Shown: positions 9,066 to 18,826 of the stretch, in pieces
Layout: each line of letters opens with the position of its first letter
Position numbering within the stretch: the stretch's first letter is position 1
DNA from: DASUGC01 sp035606665
GTDB taxonomy: Bacteria > Acidobacteriota > Vicinamibacteria > Vicinamibacterales > SCN-69-37
DNA: 60,721 nucleotides
Assembly (NCBI GenBank): GCA_035606665.1
Contig: DATNEY010000037.1
Location: 1 to 60,721, forward strand
Reading direction: 5' to 3'
Translations under genes and position numbers: made by a program
Notes under the pieces: model-generated
Database searches by the model: none
The model's input: the letters and a program-made list of their open reading frames with translations, nothing else
What the model was told of the DNA's origin: nothing

Positions 9066-10484
9066 GTGAAACGCCTGAGGGGACTGCTCGTCCCTGCGAT
9101 CGTGTTCGTCGTGCTGGCGGGCCTGGCTGCTCACGGAACCAATGCCGCCACGGGCGATCCGGTCCACTACATGGTGGCGGCGCGGTCGGTGGCATTCGAC
9201 CGCGATCTCGATCTCACCAACGACTACGGCGATCCCGGCAATATCCTTCAACCTGAGCCTGGCCAGCATGCAGTGCCCGGCCGCAATGGCGAACTGCGCC
9301 CAGTCCACGATGTCGGCATGCCCATCCTGCTCGCACCGGCGTTCGGCATCGCGTACCGGCTGGCCGAGTGGACGCAATCGTGGCCCGAGTCGTTCCGGAA
9401 GCGCACCAAACTCAGTCCGTTCATCGCGCTGCGTCAGTTCGTCTCGTTGATCATGATCGCGCTGACCGCGTGGGCGGCGGCGTTGTTCCTGAAGGCCGGC
9501 CGGAAACTGGCCGGCGACGACAGGCGCCTGACATGGTGCGCGCTTGCCTGGGCGCTGTCGCCGCCGATCCTGACGCATGGCTACGTCTTCTTTACGGAGG
9601 TGCCGAGCGCGATCGTGGCGCTGCTCTGCTACCTGCGCCGAGACGACGTATCGGGTCCGCGATGGCGCTGGCACGGAATGCTGCTTGGAGCGCTGACGGG
9701 ACTGCTCGTCCTGCTCCACGTCCGGAACGTCGGTCTTGTACTGGCGTTCGTGGGTCTCACGATCTGGCGCGTTCGTCGCGAGCCCCGGCGCCTGGCCGGT
9801 TACGCCGCCGGGCTGGGCCTCATGGCCGTTCTGAAGATCTTCCAGAACTACGCGTTCTGGGGCACGTTCGTGACGACGCCGCATGAGCAGTTCGGCCAGT
9901 GGCCCGGGCTGTTGCCGGCGCTCGGCGAAGCCGCGCTGCGAGGCGGGGCGATGCTGTTCGATGGCGCGCACGGCCTGCTGCTGTCGGCACCGATCTATCT
10001 GCTGGCGCCGGCGGCGTTCGTGATGTTGTTTCGCCGATCGCGTCCGGTCGCCGTCGAGCTTGGACTGCTCTGTGCCGCGTATCTTCTATTTGTAATGCTG
10101 CCCGTGACGAATATCCACGGCTGGCATGGCGGATGGGCGCCCGCAGCGAGATTCCTCGTACCGATTTCACCCTTTCTGGCGCTGCCTGTCGCGCTCTTCG
10201 TGACGGCGGGACAAGCCCGCTGGCTGGCAGGCGTCATCGTGGCCGTCCAGGTACTGATCAGTCAGTACGTCTGGGCGCACCCGATGTGGAGCTGGAGTGG
10301 AGACGCCGAACCGTCGGCCTGGCTCGTACGGCTTGTGGGCGAGTCCGCTGCGTCCAGGATTCCTATCTGGCCCATCGTACGTCCGTTCGACGCGAGTTCG
10401 TGGATGGCACTGGCGGCGGGCGCGACGATCGTTCTCTGCGTGACGTGGATGCTGCTCAGGGAGCCGCGCAGCCTCAAGACATAA
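9066..10484 (+). CDS. Multi-pass membrane protein, GT-C/GT39-like glycosyltransferase candidate
   Basis: 472 residues with about ten predicted membrane helices. After the first helix comes GDPVHYMVAARSVAFDRDLD, the acidic first-loop arrangement (GDxxxY) seen in lipid-linked-sugar GT-C transferases of the GT39/PMT type. A further short motif, HDVGMPILLAPAF, follows in the same loop. The start is GTG at 9066 with no strong ribosome-binding site. The gene lies nine bases after the methyltransferase, so it is likely in the same glycan operon. No substrate can be assigned. A membrane role in transferring a polyprenyl-phosphate sugar is inference. Confidence 0.6.
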   Translation: MKRLRGLLVPAIVFVVLAGLAAHGTNAATGDPVHYMVAARSVAFDRDLDLTNDYGDPGNILQPEPGQHAVPGRNGELRPVHDVGMPILLAPAFGIAYRLAEWTQSWPESFRKRTKLSPFIALRQFVSLIMIALTAWAAALFLKAGRKLAGDDRRLTWCALAWALSPPILTHGYVFFTEVPSAIVALLCYLRRDDVSGPRWRWHGMLLGALTGLLVLLHVRNVGLVLAFVGLTIWRVRREPRRLAGYAAGLGLMAVLKIFQNYAFWGTFVTTPHEQFGQWPGLLPALGEAALRGGAMLFDGAHGLLLSAPIYLLAPAAFVMLFRRSRPVAVELGLLCAAYLLFVMLPVTNIHGWHGGWAPAARFLVPISPFLALPVALFVTAGQARWLAGVIVAVQVLISQYVWAHPMWSWSGDAEPSAWLVRLVGESAASRIPIWPIVRPFDASSWMALAAGATIVLCVTWMLLREPRSLKT

Positions 10485-10532
10485 GACATAGGTCTGGCAA
10501 CCGCGCCAGGGTTCCGGCAAAATCATCCCATC

Positions 10533-12767
10533 GTGCCCATAGTTGTCTTGCTCTGCACGCTGGTGCAGCTGCTCGGCGTTGGTTCGGAAACACGAGGGCA
10601 GGCCGCTCAGCAGGCAGCCGGCACCATCGTTGGCCGGATCGCGACTGAACAGGCAGGAGCACGAACTCCTGTCCGGCGCGCGAGGATCACCCTGACGCGC
10701 GAGGGTACGCAGCAGCCCACGATCACAGGCACGGACGGCGAAGGCCGTTACCGATTCGACGGACTGACGCCGGGCAGATACGTGGTCGCTGCGGAGAAAC
10801 CTGGGTTCGTGACGTCATCGGCGCCCGTCGAGGTCACACACACATCACGGACGCTCGATCTCGCGCTGATCACGGGCGGCGCGATCGAGGGAACGCTGTC
10901 CGACGATCGCAACATTCCGATCCCACGCCTCGCCGTCACCGCCGATCGCCTGTCTGATGCAGGAGCGGTCGCGGCTTCTTATGCGGCGGCGGCCGACGAC
11001 CTCGGCCGGTTTCGCGTCCATTCGTTGCCTGCCGGGCGCTATCGCGTTCGCGTCCCTGCTCCCGCGTCGAGGACCGAGTACGTCTTCTATCCCGGCACGC
11101 GCACGCCGGACGACGCTCGCGTGATCGCTGTCACCGCAGGTGCCACGAGCGACCGGATCGAACTCGTCATCCCGTTCGCGCCATCGTCGACTGCCGACCC
11201 CACCGACGGCCAAACAGCAACTGGCGCCTCGGATCCGAAGCTCGCGCGGATTGAGGGAACGATCACCCGCTCGGACTCCGCTCAGCCGATCGTTAATGCA
11301 CTGGTGCAGCTGGGTGAGGCCACCGGTGTCTTCCGTTATCGCGCGACGACCGGGATCGACGGTCGCTTCGAGCTTACGGGGGTACCCGCCGGAACCTGGG
11401 TGCTGTCGGCCCTCGCGCCAGGATTCGCGAGTCTCGACGCTTCGGTGACCCGCCCCACTGGCGCCGGATTTCGCCTCACGGTCAAGGATGGCGACCGCGC
11501 GAAGCAGGACGTAAAGCTAGCTCCGGTCAGCGCGATCGAAGGCCGCGTGCTCGACGAGTTCGGCGACCCCTCGCCGGGCGTCGTCGTGCAAGTCGCGCAG
11601 AAGATGGCGGTGGCCGGACTGTCGCGGTTCCTCACCAGTCCATCGATCGCGGCGACCGGAACGACGGACGATCGCGGGTGGTTCCGCGCGCCGAATCTCT
11701 TCCCCGGGGACTATTACCTGGTCGCAGTGCCGCAGCCGTTCGAGAAGTCGTGGATGACTGGCTTCCCGCCCACATTCTTTCCCGGCGCCACGGCGGCCGA
11801 TGCCGCTACGCCAATCTCCGTCGTGGCAGGACGAGACGTGTTCGAGGTGCGCTTCGCCATCGCACGCGCGCGCACCACGACCGTTGCCGGGCAGATTGTC
11901 GATGCGAGCGGACAGCCCGTGCCAAAGAGTCAGGTGGTGCTGATGCCGACCGAGGGCGGTGAAGTACGAACGATGGTGATGGCGAGAGGGGTCCCTGAAC
12001 CGGACGGGACCTTCAGCTTCACCGACGTTCCAGCCGGCACGTACGCCGTCCAGGTGATGTCGCCCGGAATGTTCGGTGTCGCGGATATCACGGTCGCGGA
12101 AAACGGCCAGGCGGCGCGACCGGTGAGAGTAGTCGTCAAGGGTCTGACGACGGCTCGCGGCCGGGTGGTGTTCGAAGGCGATGCTGCCCCAGCACAGGAC
12201 CAGCGAACTCAGTCGATGATTGCGTTCCAACCGACCAGTTTCACCACGGGCCCCGTCGGCAGCAATCGCATTGCCGTCGCAGTTCACCCGGACTGGCGTT
12301 TCGAGATTCCGAACCTGGCCTGGCATGGCGTACTGCGAGTGAATCCGCCCGCCGGATGGGCGCTTGCCCGGATCCGGCACGAGGGTCGTGACATCACGGA
12401 TACGCCGTTTGACTTTCAGTCTGCAGACGTCAGCGGCCTCGAGGTCGTCCTCACGAATCAACTGGGCACGGTCTCCGGGACCGTCACGAGCGGCAGTCAG
12501 CCAGCCGCGAACGTCCGAGTCCTCATACTCGGCGCCGACGACACGAGTTGGACGTACCTTTCCAGGACGACGAGGCTGGGCAGGACTGACGACCGGGGCG
12601 CCTTCAGTCCGGTCGCACTCGTCCCGGGGCGCTACCTGGCGGTCCCGATGGCATCGGACCCGGCTCTGGGAGACCACTCAAGTCTCATCACGGCGAGATC
12701 GCTGGCGATTCCATTCACGGTATCCGCGGGCACGAACACCTCCCTGAATCTCACGATAGCCCGCTGA
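10533..12767 (+). CDS. Secreted protein with repeated carboxypeptidase-regulatory-like (Ig-fold) domains
   Basis: 744 residues from a GTG at 10533. The N-terminus (PIVVLLCTLVQLLGVGSET) looks like a short signal peptide. The body is built from repeated beta-sandwich units with the pattern G-x-V-x-D-x-x-G ... T-D-x-x-G-x-F ... G-x-Y-x-V, for example DGEGRYRFDGLTPGRYVVAA, DGRFELTGVPAGTWVLSA, DDRGWFRAPNLFPGDYYLVA and DGTFSFTDVPAGTYAVQV. These are the CarboxypepD_reg fold. There is no peptidase domain or TonB-dependent barrel. Such proteins are abundant in Acidobacteriota and their role is not established; cell-surface or carbohydrate contact is a guess. Confidence 0.75.
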   Translation: MPIVVLLCTLVQLLGVGSETRGQAAQQAAGTIVGRIATEQAGARTPVRRARITLTREGTQQPTITGTDGEGRYRFDGLTPGRYVVAAEKPGFVTSSAPVEVTHTSRTLDLALITGGAIEGTLSDDRNIPIPRLAVTADRLSDAGAVAASYAAAADDLGRFRVHSLPAGRYRVRVPAPASRTEYVFYPGTRTPDDARVIAVTAGATSDRIELVIPFAPSSTADPTDGQTATGASDPKLARIEGTITRSDSAQPIVNALVQLGEATGVFRYRATTGIDGRFELTGVPAGTWVLSALAPGFASLDASVTRPTGAGFRLTVKDGDRAKQDVKLAPVSAIEGRVLDEFGDPSPGVVVQVAQKMAVAGLSRFLTSPSIAATGTTDDRGWFRAPNLFPGDYYLVAVPQPFEKSWMTGFPPTFFPGATAADAATPISVVAGRDVFEVRFAIARARTTTVAGQIVDASGQPVPKSQVVLMPTEGGEVRTMVMARGVPEPDGTFSFTDVPAGTYAVQVMSPGMFGVADITVAENGQAARPVRVVVKGLTTARGRVVFEGDAAPAQDQRTQSMIAFQPTSFTTGPVGSNRIAVAVHPDWRFEIPNLAWHGVLRVNPPAGWALARIRHEGRDITDTPFDFQSADVSGLEVVLTNQLGTVSGTVTSGSQPAANVRVLILGADDTSWTYLSRTTRLGRTDDRGAFSPVALVPGRYLAVPMASDPALGDHSSLITARSLAIPFTVSAGTNTSLNLTIAR

Positions 12768-12841
12768 TTCTGGCCGCTCGGGCTGAGGGCGCGATTCAAG
12801 TTTCACCCTCCCGTACCGAATACCTCTGCGAGGAAGATCTC

Positions 12842-13948
12842 GTGGGACAGATGGTCGAGCTCGGTTTGCAACGCGACCGGGGGCAGAGGGGCGCAGTCGA
12901 CGCGGAGCTCGTTACAGACTGGATGCGGTTCACCGACAGCCTTCTGGCTGTGTTCGCCGGATCGCCTCCGGAGGCTGAAGCCGGCGACGTCGCAGAATTT
13001 CGCAAGGAAATCGATCGTATTCGCAACGGCATCCCGAACGCTTCGGAGCGTCGGGACGTGCGGACGCTGTCGGCGGCGGGCATCGAGACCTGCCAGCAGC
13101 ACCTGAACGCGTCGCGGAAGTACCACACCGAGCGCGAGAGCGAGCTCACCGAGCTCATCGAGATTCTGCAGGATGCGGTCAAACTCGGAATGGGCCAGGC
13201 GACCGCCTTTACCGCGGAGATGCAGTCCACCACGGACCGCTTCGGCCGCCTCAGCAAGCTCGACGACATCAGAGATCTGAAACGGCAACTCGCGCAGGAA
13301 GTCACGACGCTGCGCCAGACCGTCGAAGACCGGCAGCGGCGGGACCAGGCGTCCTACGCGGCCCTCAACCAGCGCGTCGAAATCCTTCAGACCAAGCTCG
13401 CGAAAGCCGAGGAGGAAGCCGCGCTCGATCCACTCACCGGCCTCGCGAATCGCGGCGCCTTCGACGCCGCCCTGCGGCGGATGGTGGAGAGCGCGTCGCA
13501 CACCGGCGTCCCCTTCTCGCTCGCCATGGTTGACGTCGACGACTTCAAGGCAATCAACGATCAGCACGGCCACCCGATCGGCGACCGCGTCCTCGTGGGC
13601 GCGGCCTTGCTCCTCCGGAAGGGCCTGAGCCCCGCGGATTTCGTGGCGCGGTACGGCGGTGAGGAATTCGCCGTGCTCCTGCACAACACGCGCGCGGCGG
13701 ATGCCGAAGTGAGGTTGAGCCGGATTCTCGCGACGCTCGCGGCGACGTGCCACGAGTACGAAGGAGAAACGGGCGTGCAGTCCGTGAGATTCACGGCCAG
13801 CAGCGGCGTGTCGGAGTATGCGTCCGGCGATCGTTCGGACGAGCTCGTGAACCGCGCCGACGCGGCGCTCTACGAGGCCAAGCGCTCCGGCAAGAACCGG
13901 GTCGTCATCCGCAAGCGGTCACGGTTGTCGGCGTTTCTGGGACGGTAG
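12842..13948 (+). CDS. Diguanylate cyclase (GGDEF domain)
   Basis: About 368 residues. The C-terminal ~170 residues are a GGDEF domain: DPLTGLANRGAFD at its start, VDVDDFKAINDQHGHPIGD for metal and nucleotide binding, and the active-site loop YGGEEF at about residue 272. The protein would therefore make cyclic di-GMP from GTP. The N-terminal half is helical, including a long coiled coil just before the catalytic domain, with no membrane segment or obvious sensor fold. The start is uncertain: GTG at 12842 is given, but the frame stays open upstream and residues coded before it (EEDLVGQM context) look genuine, so translation may begin earlier. A link to motility is plausible since c-di-GMP controls flagella. 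Confidence 0.9.
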   Translation: MGQMVELGLQRDRGQRGAVDAELVTDWMRFTDSLLAVFAGSPPEAEAGDVAEFRKEIDRIRNGIPNASERRDVRTLSAAGIETCQQHLNASRKYHTERESELTELIEILQDAVKLGMGQATAFTAEMQSTTDRFGRLSKLDDIRDLKRQLAQEVTTLRQTVEDRQRRDQASYAALNQRVEILQTKLAKAEEEAALDPLTGLANRGAFDAALRRMVESASHTGVPFSLAMVDVDDFKAINDQHGHPIGDRVLVGAALLLRKGLSPADFVARYGGEEFAVLLHNTRAADAEVRLSRILATLAATCHEYEGETGVQSVRFTASSGVSEYASGDRSDELVNRADAALYEAKRSGKNRVVIRKRSRLSAFLGR

Positions 13949-14080
13949 ATCGGGTACGTCGGGTACGGACTGGCACGCGACCCACGCTTGGCGGCGACTC
14001 CCACTCTCTCCGCCATACCTCAAGTCAGGATTCCCTGAGCATTTTCGCACGCCGGTTTAGCTGCCTCGAATTCCGGACGA

Positions 14081-14653
14081 TCAGCGCACCTCCTGCTTTC
14101 GGAAGCTGACGGTCCGGGAATTTGACGAGCTGTCCTCGATGCGAACGAGTAGAAACCCCTTCGTGTCCAACCACATTGTCTGTTGGTACCGCCGAGGTTC
14201 CGACTGTCCGGGCACGAAAAGCACGATGGCAGACACGAGCTTGTCCTTCTCCCAACGGCTCGTCACTTCAGACGGGACGAAGTTAGGGGTCATAAGGAAC
14301 GGATTCCGGACCATCTGGCTGTCGAATCGATACTCAACCTTGTTGTCGGGCCACGATGAATATCGTTCAACGACTGTCATGGTCCTGGCATCCTGCGCGA
14401 TGACCAGCGAGGCCGGGGCGGGGCCGATCCGCAGACCACCGCCCCCTAGTTGGTTGTCGCTTCGGTTGCCGCGCCCCTCAGAGCTGCCCCGAACGGTCGT
14501 CCAGGTCCCCGACCGATTCGGCGGGGTCTGTGCAGCTTCGAGTGTGCCAGCAACGATGACGACACCACAGCAAACGGCCCAAAAACGAGGGGTCGTCAAC
14601 AGACGACCGGGCGCCGCCACTACCAGGGCGACTACTGCCAAGCAGCGTTGCAT
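14081..14653 (-). CDS. Putative secreted/anchored protein of unknown function
   Basis: 190 residues with an N-terminal hydrophobic segment (FWAVCCGVVIVAGTLEAAQ) that could be a signal peptide or anchor. Next comes a beta-rich domain beginning GTWTTVRG, with LVIAQDARTMTVVERY and KVEYRFD. The pattern resembles the small lipocalin-like secreted proteins common in Acidobacteriota, but I cannot name a family with confidence. A GAGG ribosome-binding site lies about eight bases before the ATG. It is convergent with the diguanylate cyclase. Confidence 0.6.
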   Translation of the reverse strand: MQRCLAVVALVVAAPGRLLTTPRFWAVCCGVVIVAGTLEAAQTPPNRSGTWTTVRGSSEGRGNRSDNQLGGGGLRIGPAPASLVIAQDARTMTVVERYSSWPDNKVEYRFDSQMVRNPFLMTPNFVPSEVTSRWEKDKLVSAIVLFVPGQSEPRRYQQTMWLDTKGFLLVRIEDSSSNSRTVSFRKQEVR

Positions 14654-15017
14654 TTGCCAGCCTCGTTTTCTGCACTTTCTTAGACTCAGACGTCGGCGTG
14701 TCGTGCAAGGTCTGCCGACAGGGTCTCAGTCGGGGGCCTGCGGTTCGGCGCCTGCCGTTCCAAAGATCCTCTTCAACGTGAGCACTCTTGGCGAGAGGAA
14801 TCGGGAGGCGCGCGCGGGAACCGGTACTTCAATAGGGCTTTCGACGACGCGCCGAGGTACGCGTTGAAGATTGCCCGCGGCGGCTGAAGATTACGCCGAT
14901 GGCTGCGAGCAATTACATGCCGGCATCGGGCGCAGATCTCGACGCGTCGCGCTCCGTCCCCTTGCGCTTCGTCAGGAGACGCGCTAGTCTTTTTGTCGAA
15001 GCAGAAGGGGACAAAGG
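14654..15017. other. Intergenic region upstream of padR
   Basis: About 360 bases with no supported gene. A weak candidate promoter (TTGCGC, 17-base spacer, TAGTCT at 14962-14990) precedes padR. Nothing else is evident. Confidence 0.4.
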
Positions 15018-15350
15018 ATGTCCGACGAGCGCATCGGCCTGCCGCAGGGAACACTCGACCTCCTCATCCTGAAAGTGCTTTCGCTCGAGCCACAGCACGG
15101 GTGGGCGATCTCGGAGCGCCTCCAGCAGATCTCGACCGGGGTGTTGCGCGTGCAGCAGGGCTCGCTCTATCCAGCCCTCCATCGTCTGGAACGCCGCGGG
15201 TGGATCAAGGCCGAGTGGGCGGCGTCGGACAACAACCGTCAGGCGAAGTACTACGAGTTAACGCGCGGCGGTCGCGGTCGGCTCGAGAGCGATACCGCCT
15301 CGTGGCGCACGCTGTCGAACACGATCGGCAGCATCCTTGACCTCGCCTGA
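15018..15350 (+). CDS. PadR-family transcriptional regulator
   Basis: 110 residues, the usual size for the short PadR type that partners ADOP permeases. The winged-helix core is clear: LPQGTLDLLILKVLSLEPQH at the start, GWAISERLQQIS, the recognition region VQQGSLYPALHRLERRGWI, and AKYYELTRGGR in the wing. It probably represses the permease operon directly downstream, with which it overlaps or abuts. A GGGGAC purine-rich site lies before the ATG. The inducer is unknown. Confidence 0.92.
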   Translation: MSDERIGLPQGTLDLLILKVLSLEPQHGWAISERLQQISTGVLRVQQGSLYPALHRLERRGWIKAEWAASDNNRQAKYYELTRGGRGRLESDTASWRTLSNTIGSILDLA

Positions 15351-15363
15351 CCCCGAGGGAGAC

Positions 15364-18045
15364 ATGCTGAGCGACCTCAAGTTCCGGCTGCGCGCGATCT
15401 TCCGGCGTGCCGAGATGGAACGCGACCTGGCGGCCGAGCTGGAGCTTCATCGCGAGCGCGAGGTGGCCAAGCTTACCGCGCGAGGCCTGACACCCGGCCA
15501 GGCACAACGCCAGGCGCGGCTGGCTCTCGGTGGTGCGGAGCAGGTGAAGGAGGCGGCCCGCGATACGTGGGGAGTACGCGCCATCGAGTCGATGATGCGG
15601 GACCTCCGGCACGCCTTCCGCGTGCTCCGCAAGCACCCGGCTGTCACGGCGTCCGGCATCGTGATCTTGTCCATTAGTACGGGCGCTTCGACCGCGGTCT
15701 TCACGGTGCTCGACAGCACGGTGTTCAAGCCGTTGCCGGTGGCCAATGCCGAGCGCTTGGTGCGCCTCACGGTCGTACCGGACGCGACGGGAGGCGGCCG
15801 TCGCTATCCGCCGTATGCGGCCTTCGAGCGCCTTCGGGGCCTCACTCATGGCCTGGAACAGCTCGCCGCCGAGAGTCGACCGACAATGCCCGCAGCGGCA
15901 GCGGCACAGCGGGCCGCACCGGCAGGGCCTCCCGGCGTTCGCGCGATGTGTGCAACGGGCAATTTCTTCGATGTGCTCGGCGTCCATGCGCGCGTGGGGC
16001 GCACGCTCCAACCGTTCGACGAGAGCCCAGGCGCCTATCATGACGTGGCGGTCGGCACGTACACGTTCTGGCGGGATCGCTTCCAGCTCGAGCCCACTGC
16101 GATCGGTTCGACCGTGCTGGTTCGCTCGCGGCCCTTCACCCTCGTCGGATTCCTGCCGGACGGGTTCAAGGGCATCCGGAAGGGCGCAGCCTTCGACGTG
16201 TATGTCCCAACGGCCGCCATGACCGATGCGTGTCTGGGTACGTGGGGTGGGAGCTCGACGGTCGAGGCGATCGGTCTTCTCGCCCGTGACACGAGCCAGC
16301 CGGCGGCATCGGCGGAGCTGGCCCAACTGTGGAACGTGCTGAAAGAGAGCGGCGACTACTCGCCTGGGACGATCAGCGGTCAACTGGCGATCTCCAATGC
16401 GTCGCGCGGAATCGCTGCGGTCAACGACAATCAGGAAACGTCCCTGTACTTGCTCGCCTGGGCGGTCGCGTTGATCGTGCTGCTTGGATGCCTGAACGCC
16501 TCATGCTTGCTTGCGGTCCAAGGCGTGGCTCGGCGCAACGAGATCGCGCTCCGACGGGCGCTCGGCGCCACGGCCTCGGCGGTCCTCCGCCAGACGATGC
16601 TGGAGAGTTGCCTGCTCACTGCGGCCGGCGGCGCTGGCGGACTCGCTCTGGCGATGCTGGGCGGACAGGCGATCCTGGCCTGGCTTGGCCAGGGCGTTCG
16701 GCCCGTCGAACTCGCGGTCGACGCTCGCGTGCTCGGCTTCTCGCTGGCAGTCGTGCTGATCTCCGGGTTGGTCAGTGGCGTGATTCCGGCACTCGATGCG
16801 CTGAGGACGCGCCACTTGCAGATCCATCGCGACGAGCAGCTGCGGCCCTTTCGCTCCGGGAAAGTGCTGATTGGAGTTGAGGTCGCCCTGTCGCTGACGC
16901 TCCTGGCCGGGGCGGTCATGTTCCTGCGCGGCGTCGGGAACCTTCGATCGGTGCCGTTGGGTTTCGACGCACGCGATGTCGCCGTCATTACGCTGTGGCC
17001 GAACTTCGATAACCTGCTTGCGAATTCGGACCAGGAAGGTTACGTGACCTCAGAGGCCTCGCGGCTGCGAGATCGCCTCCTGCACGTGCCCGGGTTCGAG
17101 CAGGCTACGGTCGGCACCGGCCGGACGTTCACTGGCGGCCTCAGGGGCGAGACCGTCAGGCGTGCAGGCGTGACATCCGACGAGTCCGTCGCCATCGACG
17201 CCGTCCAGAGGGTCGACGATCGATATTTCGATGTCCTGCAGATCCCGCTAGTAGCCGGCCGCGGCTTCTCCACCCGCGATGACGACGGCAGTGAGCGCGT
17301 TGTGATTCTCAGCCACTCGCTTGCGAAGCGGTTGTTTGGCCAGGCCAACCCGCTTGGCCAATCCGTGTCGGTCGGAGCCACCACGGCCAGCGTCGTCGGC
17401 GTCGCCGGAGACATCCAGTCGCGATCGGTGAAGGTACCCCCGGCCTCGATGATCTACCTGCCGTTGTGGCAGCGTCTCGCCGGCCGCGGCTGGGTCGACC
17501 AAACCAACGTGCAGGTGAGAACGCGTCAGTCGCCCGCGCAGGTGAGTGCGGCCATCGAAGGTGAGATCTCGGCCGGTCATTCCGCCCTTCAACCTTCGCC
17601 TTTTGCCGACCCCACGACACTGGAGGCGATGATCGGTGCGAGCTACGCTGACGACACGCTGCGGCTGAACGCGATGTCCCTGCTTGCCTCGATCGCGCTG
17701 GTGCTGGTGGTCGTCGGTCTCTACGGCGTGATGGCATATGCCGTCGCGAGACGCGTCCGCGAGATCGGCCTGCGCATGGCCATTGGCGCGACGCCGAAGC
17801 GAATCGCGATCCTTGTCGTCAAGGAATGTGCGACCGTGGTGGGGATCGGGATCCTCGCCGGCATCCCCGGCGCCGTTGTGGTGATGCGCGCGATCGCCAG
17901 CTACACGTTCGAGGTATCACCCATCGATCCCGCCACGCTGGGAGGGGCCATCGTGGGCATGCTGCTCGCCGCGGGCGTCGCGGTCGCTCGACCGATCTGG
18001 CGCTCGACGCACGTCGATCCGGTCGAGGCGTTACGCGCGCACTAA
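15364..18045 (+). CDS. ADOP-family (FtsX/MacB-like) ABC permease
   Basis: 893 residues from the ATG at 15364, which has GAGGGAG upstream; an in-frame TTG at 15337 is less likely. The order is: an ADOP N-terminal cytoplasmic segment (LHREREVAKLTARGLTPGQA), first membrane helix with MacB-type periplasmic domain (LRHAFRVLRKHPAVTASGIV), an FtsX core (three helices, about residues 360-490), a second periplasmic domain, and a second FtsX core ending VDPVEALRAH. This duplicated architecture is the acidobacterial duplicated orphan permease, which lacks a dedicated ATPase gene beside it. The substrate is unknown. A decayed relative lies at 28238-29121. Confidence 0.9.
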   Translation: MLSDLKFRLRAIFRRAEMERDLAAELELHREREVAKLTARGLTPGQAQRQARLALGGAEQVKEAARDTWGVRAIESMMRDLRHAFRVLRKHPAVTASGIVILSISTGASTAVFTVLDSTVFKPLPVANAERLVRLTVVPDATGGGRRYPPYAAFERLRGLTHGLEQLAAESRPTMPAAAAAQRAAPAGPPGVRAMCATGNFFDVLGVHARVGRTLQPFDESPGAYHDVAVGTYTFWRDRFQLEPTAIGSTVLVRSRPFTLVGFLPDGFKGIRKGAAFDVYVPTAAMTDACLGTWGGSSTVEAIGLLARDTSQPAASAELAQLWNVLKESGDYSPGTISGQLAISNASRGIAAVNDNQETSLYLLAWAVALIVLLGCLNASCLLAVQGVARRNEIALRRALGATASAVLRQTMLESCLLTAAGGAGGLALAMLGGQAILAWLGQGVRPVELAVDARVLGFSLAVVLISGLVSGVIPALDALRTRHLQIHRDEQLRPFRSGKVLIGVEVALSLTLLAGAVMFLRGVGNLRSVPLGFDARDVAVITLWPNFDNLLANSDQEGYVTSEASRLRDRLLHVPGFEQATVGTGRTFTGGLRGETVRRAGVTSDESVAIDAVQRVDDRYFDVLQIPLVAGRGFSTRDDDGSERVVILSHSLAKRLFGQANPLGQSVSVGATTASVVGVAGDIQSRSVKVPPASMIYLPLWQRLAGRGWVDQTNVQVRTRQSPAQVSAAIEGEISAGHSALQPSPFADPTTLEAMIGASYADDTLRLNAMSLLASIALVLVVVGLYGVMAYAVARRVREIGLRMAIGATPKRIAILVVKECATVVGIGILAGIPGAVVVMRAIASYTFEVSPIDPATLGGAIVGMLLAAGVAVARPIWRSTHVDPVEALRAH

Positions 18046-18061
18046 CTGAGTGGAGGCGAAC

Positions 18062-18826
18062 ATGAGAAAGAGTGTGTTTCAACATGGAGGCCGGGTCTTC
18101 AGGCTCGGCGTGTTGCCCATCATCGCGCTCGCCGCGGTCGGTGTAGCCGCCGCCGGCCTCCTGCGCGAGCCGGCTCTTCACGCGCAGGTGAGCGCCAAGA
18201 AGACGTTCGCCACCGTGTCCGTGAAACGGAGCGATGCGTTCGTCAATGCGAATCCGACTGTGGGGAACGGCCGGTTTGTGTGGCACGCGGCGCCACTGAT
18301 CCTGTTGGTCGGGTACGCCTATGACGCCGCCGCGCCAACGATCGAAGGCAAGATCCCCATCGAGCCGATGTATGACATCGACGCGACATTTGCTGCGTCA
18401 GCGACGCCGCGCGAGATTCAGGAGATGCTCCAGAACCTGCTCATCGACAAGTTCGCGTTGCGTGTCCACACCGAGCCCCGGACGATGTCGTTGTTCAGGC
18501 TCGTCCCCGGGGCGGGCGGGCACAAGCTCAAGCCGGCCGCGAAGAAGACTGAGTCGCAGGGCATCCGAGTCCAACACGGGCACTTCGCCGGGTCCGGTGT
18601 GACCCTGCCGCAGATTGCCCGCGCGCTCGCGGGTAAGCTCGAGCGGCCGGTGATCGACGCTACCGGAATTACCGGAACATTCGATGTCGACGTCGTGGAC
18701 ACGGCGAATCCGCCGGCGTCATTCCGTGCCTTCGTCGAGGGCGTCCCCCACCAACTCGGCTTGAAGCTGGAGTCCGCCACCGGCAAGGTCGATGTGCTCG
18801 TCATCGACGGGTTCAAGATGCTGTAA
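18062..18826 (+). CDS. TIGR03435-family secreted/anchored protein, copy 1
   Basis: 254 residues from the ATG at 18062 (GGAGG at good spacing). An N-terminal membrane helix follows a basic tail, then the TIGR03435 pattern: FATVSVKRSDAF, GRFVWHAAPLILLVGYAYD, MYDIDATF, EMLQNLLIDKFALRVHTEPR, and a C-terminal half-repeat GVTLPQIARALAGKLERPV ending VDVLVIDGFKML. Part of the N-terminus (HGGRVFRLGV) is encoded by a dispersed hairpin repeat at 18083. The family is expanded in Acidobacteriota and has no known function. It follows the ADOP gene closely and may be co-transcribed with it, and it is paralogous to the gene at 21375. Confidence 0.85.
   Translation: MRKSVFQHGGRVFRLGVLPIIALAAVGVAAAGLLREPALHAQVSAKKTFATVSVKRSDAFVNANPTVGNGRFVWHAAPLILLVGYAYDAAAPTIEGKIPIEPMYDIDATFAASATPREIQEMLQNLLIDKFALRVHTEPRTMSLFRLVPGAGGHKLKPAAKKTESQGIRVQHGHFAGSGVTLPQIARALAGKLERPVIDATGITGTFDVDVVDTANPPASFRAFVEGVPHQLGLKLESATGKVDVLVIDGFKML
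18083..18110 (+). repeat. Dispersed hairpin repeat, copy 3, inside a coding sequence
   Basis: CATGGAGGCCGGG core. The stem GCCGGGTC pairs with GGCTCGGC through two G-U wobbles, so folding is conserved although bases differ from copy 2; the loop is TTCA. It is translated as part of the N-terminal tail of the TIGR03435 protein. Confidence 0.6.

Noticed and set aside
13949..14080. Intrinsic terminator after the diguanylate cyclase gene
   Set aside because: No stem with a following T-run could be found between the convergent genes.
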